This document shows, one piece after another, positions 1-4,885 of a stretch of DNA of 5,447 nt. The stretch is taken from positions 1 to 5,447 of the forward strand of contig WQZJ01000082.1 of the NCBI GenBank assembly GCA_009780795.1, read 5' to 3'. A program made the translations under genes and the position numbers. This DNA is from Methanomassiliicoccaceae archaeon. Its GTDB lineage: Archaea > Thermoplasmatota > Thermoplasmata > Methanomassiliicoccales > Methanomethylophilaceae. The notes beneath the pieces are model-generated. The model made no database searches. It saw nothing but the letters and a program-made list of their open reading frames with translations, and was not told where the DNA came from. The first letter of the stretch is position 1; each line of letters starts with the position of its first letter.

Positions 1-249
1 GTGCTCATACCGAAGGAGAACGGGAAGGACGTGATGAGCGAGACGAAGTTCTACGACATGATCGAGATAATCACCGTCGAGAACCTGAGGGACGTTCTCG
101 AACAGGCGCTTGTCGACTGCGAAAAGAAGGAACAATATCTGAAGAAGCTCCTTCCGCTGACCGAATGCGGTTCCTCGACGGCCAAATGCCTCGAGAAGCC
201 GATCATCGCGGACATTCAGACCCCTGTGAGGGACGCTTCGCCTCAGTAA
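1..249 (+). CDS. Archaeal LonB-type ATP-dependent protease, C-terminal end (partial)
   Basis: Only the last 82 codons are in the window; the frame is open from base 1, so the gene begins upstream. The visible text runs from a V/M-L-I-P-K-E-N-x-K-D-V stretch (residues 1-11), through an I-E-I-I-x-V-E-N-L-x-D-V-L-E-Q-A-L segment (about residues 21-37), to a charged tail. This is how the Lon protease domain ends: the I-P-K-x-N-x-K-D element follows the catalytic Ser-Lys region, and the I-x-x-V-x-x-L-x-E-V-L-x-x-A-L helix closes the domain. The family is a hexameric ATP-dependent protease, membrane-anchored in archaea, that degrades damaged and regulatory proteins. The ATPase domain, membrane segments and catalytic dyad lie outside the window and cannot be checked. 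About 35 residues follow the last helix, including two cysteines, longer than I expect for this family. The stop is TAA. The assignment rests on pattern recognition of a short C-terminus. Confidence 0.72.
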   Translation: MLIPKENGKDVMSETKFYDMIEIITVENLRDVLEQALVDCEKKEQYLKKLLPLTECGSSTAKCLEKPIIADIQTPVRDASPQ

Positions 250-250
250 A

Positions 251-260
251 CTCTTTTTAG
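251..260 (+). terminator. T-rich stretch after the lonB-like gene
   Basis: A run of five T (254-258) directly follows the lonB-like stop codon. T-runs of this kind can terminate archaeal transcription without a hairpin. The same bases are centred about 27 bp before the nadM ATG, so they could instead be a poor TATA box for a leaderless nadM transcript. The sequence does not decide between the two. Confidence 0.3.
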
Positions 261-283
261 CGGACATCATATTAAGCGGTAAC

Positions 284-814
284 ATGCAGGCAGATCACAG
301 ACACGAGAGGGATTCACTGCTGATAGGACGGTTCCAGCCGCTCCATTACGGTCACCTGGAGGTCATGCGCAAGATATCCGCCGCATCGGAGAACATGACC
401 ATCGGTATCGGCAGCGCCCAATACTCACACACCGTGAACAACCCGTTCACGGCCGGCGAGAGATACCGGATGATCGCCAACACCATGAAGGAAGTGGGCA
501 TAGATAACGCATATATCGTTCCCATAGAGGATCTGAACAGATATTCCGTCTGGGTGTCGCATGTGATCTCGATGTCCCCTCCGTTCTCGATAGTCTACTC
601 GAACAACACGCTCACCAGGCGTCTATTCAAGGAGGCCGGCTATGAGATAAAGGATTCGCCGATGTACAACCGTCACGAATATTCGGGAAAGGAGGTCAGG
701 AGGCGCATGCTGTGCGACGGCGACTGGCGTTCACTGGTGCCGGAGGCGGTGGCCAAGGTGATCGACGACATTGACGGAGTCGGACGCATAGCGGGGCTGA
801 AGGATGATGTCTGA
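284..814 (+). CDS. nadM: Nicotinamide-nucleotide adenylyltransferase, archaeal NadM type
   Basis: Joins NMN (and usually NaMN) to ATP to give NAD (or deamido-NAD) and pyrophosphate, the last common step of NAD synthesis, in the cytoplasm. At 176 residues it has the usual length of archaeal NadM. The nucleotidyltransferase signature G-R-F-Q-P-L-H-Y-G-H lies at residues 15-24, with both histidines of the HxGH motif present (H21, H24). N-N-P-F-T-A-G-E-R follows in the middle, and Y-S-G-K-E-V-R-R-R-M at residues 133-142 takes the place of the second ATP-binding motif (ISSTxxR in other family members). The C-terminal D-G-D-W-R-S-L-V-P block is also typical. The ATG start leaves about 11 residues before the first strand. 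There is no strong Shine-Dalgarno sequence. The 3' end overlaps pncC by 11 bases, so translation of the two genes is probably coupled. Confidence 0.96.
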   Translation: MQADHRHERDSLLIGRFQPLHYGHLEVMRKISAASENMTIGIGSAQYSHTVNNPFTAGERYRMIANTMKEVGIDNAYIVPIEDLNRYSVWVSHVISMSPPFSIVYSNNTLTRRLFKEAGYEIKDSPMYNRHEYSGKEVRRRMLCDGDWRSLVPEAVAKVIDDIDGVGRIAGLKDDV

Positions 815-1292
815 TATCTTGGAAAGCATACGCGAACTGTCGGCGATCCTTCTCAAAAAGGGACTGACAATGTCGCTCGCGGAATCCTGCACCGGCGGAA
901 GGGCGGCAGCTCTCATCACCGACGTGCCGGGTTCATCCGAATTTTTCTCAGGATGCGCGGTCACCTATTCCAACGGATCGAAGGAAATGTTGCTTAACGT
1001 GTCGCATGAAACGTTGGTTTCATTCGGTGCGGTGAGCGCCGAGACGGCGGTGGAAATGGCAGAAGGGGCGCTCAAGGTGTTCCGTACGGATATAGCGGGC
1101 TCGGTCACCGGCATAGCCGGTCCGGGCGGCGGAACGGCCGCCAAGCCCGTCGGCACCGTCTTCGTGGCCGTGACCTGCGGAACGAGGACAGAATGCGTGA
1201 TGCTATCGCTGAAAGGGTCCAGGGACCGGATAAGGGACGATACCGTCAGGCATGTGATCAAAATGCTCACAGACCTCGCCGGCGAGATGTGA
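804..1292 (+). CDS. pncC: Nicotinamide-nucleotide amidohydrolase (PncC / CinA C-terminal domain)
   Basis: Deamidates NMN to NaMN and ammonia, recycling the NMN left by NAD-consuming enzymes. The 162 residues form a stand-alone CinA C-terminal domain; the N-terminal MoCF-like domain of full CinA is absent. The family motifs are clear: A-E-S-C-T-G-G at 26-32 with the presumed catalytic serine at 28, P-G-S-S-x-x-F-x-x-G-x-x-x-x-Y-S-N at 42-57 with the conserved lysine at 60, G-A-V-S-x-E-T-A at 75-82, and T-G-I-A-G-P-G-G-G at 102-110. Two adjacent ATG codons (804 and 807) are possible starts; a GAAGG stretch lies just upstream, inside nadM. The gene overlaps nadM by 11 bases, and the two products act on the same substrate pool. 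Its TGA at 1290-1292 abuts the opposing UPF0179 stop with no spacer. Confidence 0.95.
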   Translation: MMSDILESIRELSAILLKKGLTMSLAESCTGGRAAALITDVPGSSEFFSGCAVTYSNGSKEMLLNVSHETLVSFGAVSAETAVEMAEGALKVFRTDIAGSVTGIAGPGGGTAAKPVGTVFVAVTCGTRTECVMLSLKGSRDRIRDDTVRHVIKMLTDLAGEM

Positions 1293-1718
1293 TCATCCTA
1301 GTTTGACGAGGGCCATGCTCTCACCGATGGGACACTCCAGATCGCCCAGCATATCCACTATCTTCAACTTCGTCCCGTCCCTGATGCTGACCGGGACGCA
1401 GTAGTTTCGGTTCTCGCACCCCATCTCTTTGCATTTTTTGCTTTCGAACGTTATCATGCTGCCGTCGATCGCATGCTTTGACGGTACTGCCGCCAGCATC
1501 GGTTTTCTTTCCACTTCCACCACACGCACGGAACCTTCGTGCACCGGGCAGTCGTGAAGGGTGTCGCGGAGCGCGACCACCTCATACAATGAGCCCGGTT
1601 CCAGGTTGAAGCACACTCCTCTGAGCCTGCACTCCTTGCACTCGGTCAGCGGACCGAGGAAGTAGAATCTGTTGCCTATCCTAGCCTGTGTTTCTCCGAT
1701 AAGAGTGATCAAGACCAT
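1293..1718 (-). CDS. UPF0179 family protein, two four-cysteine modules
   Basis: A conserved archaeal family of unknown function; I recognise it by the start M-V-L-I-T-L-I-G-E, the length (141 residues) and the cysteine pattern. Eight cysteines fall at 27, 30, 36, 57 and 96, 101, 107, 129. Each half therefore has a short cluster of three cysteines followed 21-22 residues later by a fourth within a C-P motif. This suggests two metal sites (Zn or Fe-S; inference). There are no membrane segments or signal peptide, so it is probably cytoplasmic. The frame can be extended to a TTG at 1739, but the ATG at 1718 is preferred: an AGGTGA Shine-Dalgarno lies 5 bases upstream and other members start at this point. 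It is the second gene after egsA, with 17 bases between egsA's stop and this ATG. The family name is fairly sure; the biochemical role is not known to me. Confidence 0.9.
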   Translation of the reverse strand: MVLITLIGETQARIGNRFYFLGPLTECKECRLRGVCFNLEPGSLYEVVALRDTLHDCPVHEGSVRVVEVERKPMLAAVPSKHAIDGSMITFESKKCKEMGCENRNYCVPVSIRDGTKLKIVDMLGDLECPIGESMALVKLG

Positions 1719-1723
1719 ATCCT

Positions 1724-1729
1724 TCACCT
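1724..1729 (-). promoter_or_regulatory. Ribosome binding site of the UPF0179 gene
   Basis: AGGTGA on the minus strand, 5 bases before the ATG at 1718, matches the anti-Shine-Dalgarno end of archaeal 16S rRNA. It fixes the start at 1718 rather than the in-frame TTG at 1739, and lies in the 17-base gap after the egsA stop. Confidence 0.75.
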
Positions 1730-1735
1730 TGAATA

Positions 1736-2797
1736 TCAAATGACCATAGTGGTCCTTGCGACGGTCTCCGCCGTCTCCCTGCTCAGCCCGCGGTCGCCGA
1801 GTATCGTGAACCGATCGTTCCTTACCTTATGCGCCTCCGCCAGCGCATCGATTATCGCTTCCGGTCCGAGACCGAGTCCCTTGGCGTCCACCGGCGCACC
1901 GATGTCCTCAAGCGCGTTCCTTATCTTCATCCAGTTGCCGCCGTGTAGATACATCATCATTATCGCTCCGACGCCACACTGTTCACCGTGCAGCGCGGTG
2001 CCGGGATGCATTATGTCGAGCGCATGCGAGAACATGTGTTCAGCACCGCTCGTCGGCCGTGAGCTGCCGGCGATGCTCATGGTAACCCCAGAAATGATGA
2101 TGGGCCGCATGGCTATCCATACGCTCTCTTCGAAGTTGGGGCGTATGAGCTTGGAATTCTCTATTATCGTTTCCGACGAGTATCTTGAAAGTGCTTCCGC
2201 CGACCGGCTGAACTCCTCGTTCTTCAGGCGTCTCGCGAACTCCCAGTCCATCACTGCCGTTAAATTCGATATGACATCGGCGCACCCTGACGCCAGCAGC
2301 CTGTACGGTGATTTCGAGATCACATGCGTGTCGGCGACTATCGCAAGAGGGACGACCGCGTCCACGGACAGCGGTCCGACGTCCGACTTCATCGACGCGC
2401 GTCCGGATGCTATGCCGTCGTGCGCACCCGACGTCGGTACGCTTATGAAAGGTATCTTGAGTTTCTTGGAGGCGATCTTGGACAGGTCGATCTTGCTGCC
2501 GCCCCCTACGGCCAATATGAACTTCGCACCCGTCTCCTTGGCGGCGGCGACGATGTTATCGGCGTTCGCGAACGTACTGTCCTCTGTCATGTGCACATGG
2601 ATATTGTACTTCGCATCCTCCATATACTGCTGTACGGTCCTGCCCGCAGCCTTGTAAGTGGTGTCACCGGTGACGATGAGACCTGTCTTAGGGAATTTGA
2701 AATCGTCGCAAACGTCCACTACCTGGCCCAGTATGTCGTGCCCGAGAAGGACGTTCCTCGGAAATATCATTCCCTTCGCTCTCTCAAAATCATCCAT
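1736..2797 (-). CDS. egsA: sn-glycerol-1-phosphate dehydrogenase, archaeal
   Basis: Reduces dihydroxyacetone phosphate to sn-glycerol-1-phosphate with NAD(P)H, making the backbone of archaeal ether lipids. It is a Zn-dependent member of the iron-alcohol-dehydrogenase/glycerol dehydrogenase fold. From the ATG at 2797 it has 353 residues, the usual length. The nucleotide-binding G-G-G-S-K-I-D-L is at about 98-105, V-P-T-S-G-A-H-D-G-I-A-S at about 120-131, and the expected zinc ligands are D174 (C-A-D-V-I-S-N), H254 (G-A-E-H-M-F-S-H) and H270 (A-L-H-G-E-Q-C-G). The frame is open to 2920, but the sequence before 2815 does not look like protein of this family. ATGs at 2815 and 2797 are both credible; a TATA box at 2827-2834 would start transcription near 2805, which favours 2797 with a very short leader. 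Neither ATG has a Shine-Dalgarno. It leads the egsA-UPF0179 operon and is divergent from isf1. Confidence 0.96.
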   Translation of the reverse strand: MDDFERAKGMIFPRNVLLGHDILGQVVDVCDDFKFPKTGLIVTGDTTYKAAGRTVQQYMEDAKYNIHVHMTEDSTFANADNIVAAAKETGAKFILAVGGGSKIDLSKIASKKLKIPFISVPTSGAHDGIASGRASMKSDVGPLSVDAVVPLAIVADTHVISKSPYRLLASGCADVISNLTAVMDWEFARRLKNEEFSRSAEALSRYSSETIIENSKLIRPNFEESVWIAMRPIIISGVTMSIAGSSRPTSGAEHMFSHALDIMHPGTALHGEQCGVGAIMMMYLHGGNWMKIRNALEDIGAPVDAKGLGLGPEAIIDALAEAHKVRNDRFTILGDRGLSRETAETVARTTMVI

Positions 2798-2826
2798 ATT
2801 AACATAGACGGTCATGTCATCGGTAG

Positions 2827-2834
2827 ATATAAAA
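2827..2834 (-). promoter_or_regulatory. Putative TATA box of egsA
   Basis: TTTTATAT on the minus strand, centred about 33 bases before the ATG at 2797. With the usual archaeal spacing the transcript would begin near 2805, giving a leader of under 10 bases. If egsA really starts at 2815, this element would be too close and another promoter would be needed. Confidence 0.5.
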
Positions 2835-2935
2835 CTACACTTACGGAACGGCCCCGTCCCTTTCCCGCAGGTTTTAAGTTCAACGATATCTGACGATATT
2901 ATTCGCAGCACAGGGTGCACTTCGTTTGAAAATCA

Positions 2936-2943
2936 GTTATATG
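2936..2943 (+). promoter_or_regulatory. TATA box of isf1, leaderless type
   Basis: GTTATATG, preceded by a purine-rich GAAAAT that could be the TFB-recognition element. Its centre is about 23-25 bases before the ATG at 2963, so the predicted transcription start coincides with the start codon and the mRNA should be leaderless. No Shine-Dalgarno is present, which agrees. Confidence 0.65.
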
Positions 2944-2960
2944 TGTATCCTGATACACAT
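2941..2960 (+). promoter_or_regulatory. Perfect palindrome, likely operator of isf1
   Basis: The arms ATGTGTATC (2941-2949) and GATACACAT (2952-2960) are exact reverse complements separated by CT. The dyad begins inside the TATA box and ends two bases before the isf1 ATG, so a dimeric regulator bound here would block TBP/TFB or RNA polymerase. Its position fits a repressor site for isf1. The regulator is not in the window. As RNA it would mostly lie upstream of the predicted transcript start, so a terminator or attenuator role is unlikely. Confidence 0.6.
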
Positions 2961-2962
2961 CA

Positions 2963-3511
2963 ATGAAGGTCCTTTTCATCACCGGGAGCGGAAGGAAGGA
3001 TAGTGTCACGACGAAGCTGTGCGAAATAGCGGCCGGCGGGATGCCTGATGCCGAGGTCACGCTCATCCGGCCGCACGAGATGCACATAGAGCACTGCAAC
3101 GGGTGCGGGCTCTGCTCATCCACCGGAAAGTGCAGGATACATGACGATATGCACAAGATATACGATGCGGTGGAGAGCAACGACGTGATAGTACTGGCGA
3201 CGCCGGTGTACTTCTCCGGCCCGTCCTCACTGATGAAACAGACGATAGACCGGTTCCAGTGTGTTTGGGTGAAAGGCATGAGCAAGAAGTTCAGGCTGGT
3301 CGCTCTGATAGTTGCCGGCGGTCAAGAGCGACCGATCTTCACACACACGATATCGGTGGCCAAGGCGTTCACGGTCACGATCGGGGCAGCGTGGGCCGGT
3401 GAGCTGACAGTGAGCGCAACGGACGATATGACCGATATACCGGACGACCTGAGGGAAAGGACATTGGCTTTCGCGGCCGGTCTGGTCAGCGCCCATTCCG
3501 AACAAGACTGA
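2963..3511 (+). CDS. Iron-sulfur flavoprotein (ISF family), first copy
   Basis: A flavodoxin-fold protein of the NADPH-dependent FMN reductase superfamily with the compact cysteine motif of methanogen ISF. The FMN-phosphate loop T-G-S-G-R-K-D-S is at residues 7-14. The cysteines are C45-x2-C48-x2-C51-x5-C57, the spacing that binds a [4Fe-4S] cluster in ISF. T-P-V-Y-F-S-G-P at 79-86 and K-x-x-I-D-R at 91-96 are the usual flavin-side elements. Characterised ISFs pass electrons from ferredoxin through the cluster and FMN and can reduce O2 or H2O2; the physiological acceptor here is unknown. Its 182 residues match the family. The ATG is chosen because the TATA box sits about 24 bases upstream, implying a leaderless mRNA. 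A palindrome between TATA and ATG suggests repression. The gene is divergent from egsA, and its 3' end overlaps the opposing HisA-like gene by 26 bp. Confidence 0.92.
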   Translation: MKVLFITGSGRKDSVTTKLCEIAAGGMPDAEVTLIRPHEMHIEHCNGCGLCSSTGKCRIHDDMHKIYDAVESNDVIVLATPVYFSGPSSLMKQTIDRFQCVWVKGMSKKFRLVALIVAGGQERPIFTHTISVAKAFTVTIGAAWAGELTVSATDDMTDIPDDLRERTLAFAAGLVSAHSEQD

Positions 3512-4136
3512 CCGCAGGTACCATGATGTCGCCGAATCCAAGCCGGTGCACCGCATCCGTGTCCGTCCCGGACGGGATGAAAGGTATGACGGTGTCGGCG
3601 AGTCCACTGGCGGCCTCCCATGTCCTCACGTTATCGCCGGACTGATCGAAGACGAGCACCTTCCTTAAATTCATACTTTCCATCGTTCTGACGACGCTCC
3701 TGAGGTCGTTCTTCTTCCCTCTCATGTGGACCGCTCCGCGGTCCGCGAACAGGGCGGGTATGCAGCAGTCCGATAATTCGGTCATCTCTCTCAGGAGCTC
3801 ATCCGAAGTAAGGTGGTACGGTACGATCACTTTACCGGCATCGCTTTGGAACGCATCCATCAGGTCGCCCGCGTCACGCACCCCTGTCATCATCCAGAGT
3901 TCATGCTTCATCCTGACCCTTTTCACGACACCCGGTGTGATGTCTCGTTTCTGCATCCCTCTGACATCAGCGACAAGGATCGGCGTATCTTTGCTGCATA
4001 CATCGGTCAGTGATGCCAATAATTCATCGTAACTGCAGACGTCATCTGACATCACGACAGAGTTACCGCTGAGCACGACATCCGAGGATGTCATCGTGCC
4101 CCATCTGATCCTCAGGGGGATCACAGGTATGTCCAT
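3486..4136 (-). CDS. HisA-related TIM-barrel-like protein, function unknown
   Basis: 216 residues. I do not know the function, but the text reads as a divergent relative of HisA (proFAR isomerase). Eight beta-like segments alternate with helices: about residues 3-10, 52-58, 78-84, 102-107, 126-131, 159-164, 182-188 and 203-209. Local resemblances are I-P-V-I-P-L at the first strand, I-L-V-A-D-V-R-G-M-Q-K-R (53-64) followed by W-M-M-T-G-V-R-D-A (81-89) as in HisA-like archaeal proteins, A-D-R-G-A-V-H-M-R-G (131-140) at the fifth strand, and P-S-G-T then V-P-A-V-S-L-V-R-N-G-R at the end. The first-strand Asp of HisA is replaced by Pro7, and the G-G and G-R phosphate-binding signatures are degraded, so it is unlikely to be the histidine enzyme. 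It starts 15 bases after the isf2 stop, with GTGA just before the ATG, so the two are co-transcribed. It overlaps isf1 tail to tail by 26 bp. Confidence 0.85.
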   Translation of the reverse strand: MDIPVIPLRIRWGTMTSSDVVLSGNSVVMSDDVCSYDELLASLTDVCSKDTPILVADVRGMQKRDITPGVVKRVRMKHELWMMTGVRDAGDLMDAFQSDAGKVIVPYHLTSDELLREMTELSDCCIPALFADRGAVHMRGKKNDLRSVVRTMESMNLRKVLVFDQSGDNVRTWEAASGLADTVIPFIPSGTDTDAVHRLGFGDIMVPAVSLVRNGR

Positions 4137-4151
4137 GTGTTCACGTCCGTA

Positions 4152-4721
4152 TCACGAGGACAACAGGAAATCTATCGATCCCATCAGGTCCTTCGTGAAC
4201 TGTGATTCTCTGACCGGTGCCGACGACGCTGCCGGTACTATTCCTGATGCAACATCGGTCATGCCGAACATCCTCATGATTATGACAAGATGCGTCATCG
4301 CCCCGTGGTAGATCATATTTCCGTCCGGAGCGCCGCAGTTCAGGGCGACCACGCCCTTCTTGACATTACCGAACCTGACGTTCCACGACCCGTCCGCGTT
4401 CATCTTCATGAGAGCGTACAGACGGTCTATGAAATTCTTCAGCAGACCGGTCTCGTTACCGAAGTACACCGGTACGGAGACCGTGAACGCATCGGCGTCC
4501 TGGAATTTCTTGTAGAGCGGGGACATATCATCCTTGACGGCGCATTCGCCCGTTTCTTTGCACGAGAGACATCCCTTACAGTGTGATATGTTCAGCTTAC
4601 CGAGATCGATACGCTCGCATTCGTATCCGGCAGCGGCGGCCTTCTCGGACACCATGTTCAGCAGTTCCGCGCTGGAGCCGTCGCTCCTGGGGCTTCCGTT
4701 GACCAAAAGCATTCTCTTCAT
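4152..4721 (-). CDS. Iron-sulfur flavoprotein (ISF family), second copy
   Basis: 189 residues, a paralogue of the first ISF gene. The FMN loop N-G-S-P-R-S-D-G-S-S is at 8-17. The cluster motif C48-x2-C51-x2-C54-x5-C60 is followed by V-K-D-D-M, V-P-V-Y-F-G-N at 83-89 and L-K-N-F-I-D-R at 94-100. This predicts one [4Fe-4S] cluster and FMN per subunit, with ferredoxin as a plausible electron donor and O2, peroxide or an unknown compound as acceptor. The frame extends to 4748, but the ATG at 4721 is preferred: only three residues precede the first strand M-L-L-V, and a TATA-like element lies 27 bases upstream, implying a leaderless mRNA. A Met at 4712 is a less likely alternative. It leads an operon with the HisA-like gene and is divergent from the desulfoferrodoxin gene, about 165 bases away. 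Confidence 0.92.
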   Translation of the reverse strand: MKRMLLVNGSPRSDGSSAELLNMVSEKAAAAGYECERIDLGKLNISHCKGCLSCKETGECAVKDDMSPLYKKFQDADAFTVSVPVYFGNETGLLKNFIDRLYALMKMNADGSWNVRFGNVKKGVVALNCGAPDGNMIYHGAMTHLVIIMRMFGMTDVASGIVPAASSAPVRESQFTKDLMGSIDFLLSS

Positions 4722-4744
4722 GTTACAGCGGAATACATACGACA

Positions 4745-4752
4745 ACATAAAT
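4745..4752 (-). promoter_or_regulatory. Putative TATA box of isf2
   Basis: ATTTATGT on the minus strand, centred about 27 bases before the ATG at 4721. There is no Shine-Dalgarno before that ATG, so a leaderless transcript is expected. The match to the TTTATATA consensus is imperfect. Confidence 0.5.
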
Positions 4753-4776
4753 CTTCTATTCGCCTAGATGCGATAT

Positions 4777-4801
4777 ACCGTCGGAACAACCGTCCGATGG
4801 T
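4777..4801. promoter_or_regulatory. Inverted repeat between isf2 and dfx
   Basis: ACCGTCGGA (4777-4785) and TCCGATGGT (4793-4801) are reverse complements except for one position, with a 7-base spacer. It lies upstream of both divergent genes, about 25 bases beyond the isf2 TATA box and just before the dfx TATA box. It could bind a dimeric regulator acting on either or both genes. With one mismatch, chance cannot be excluded. Confidence 0.35.
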
Positions 4802-4812
4802 TAAATTATGTC

Positions 4813-4821
4813 TTTTATATA
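4813..4821 (+). promoter_or_regulatory. TATA box of the desulfoferrodoxin gene
   Basis: TTTTATATA, a near-perfect archaeal TATA box. With usual spacing, transcription starts near 4843 and leaves a leader of about 43 bases carrying a Shine-Dalgarno sequence, unlike the leaderless ISF genes nearby. Confidence 0.68.
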
Positions 4822-4839
4822 GTATGTAACGCATATTAT
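4819..4839 (+). promoter_or_regulatory. Inverted repeat between TATA box and predicted start of dfx
   Basis: ATAGTATG (4819-4826) and CATATTAT (4832-4839) pair in seven of eight positions around a 5-base spacer. The dyad begins in the end of the TATA box and finishes just before the predicted transcription start, the same placement as the palindrome at isf1 although the bases differ. It is a possible repressor site, but it is AT-rich and short. Confidence 0.35.
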
Positions 4840-4873
4840 CAATCCGACGAACCGGTGTGACGTCCGGGGAGAG

Positions 4874-4880
4874 GGAGTGA
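4874..4880 (+). promoter_or_regulatory. Ribosome binding site of the desulfoferrodoxin gene
   Basis: GGAGTGA, 5 bases before the ATG at 4886. It decides for that ATG over the in-frame GTG at 4877, which lies within the site itself. Confidence 0.72.
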
Positions 4881-4885
4881 TATTC

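Noticed and set aside
965..1270. Open frame of 101 codons on the minus strand within pncC
   Set aside because: It is a shadow of pncC; its composition is low-complexity and it has no ribosome site or family features.
1740..2657. Long open frame of 305 codons on the plus strand
   Set aside because: It is antisense to egsA, whose motifs are complete. The product is rich in Ser, Ala and Pro with no recognisable domain, as expected from the complement of a GC-rich coding frame.
2798..2920. N-terminal extension of egsA to the ATG at 2920
   Set aside because: The added residues before 2815 have no family resemblance and would include the TATA box as coding sequence; family members begin close to the D-F-E-R-A-K region.
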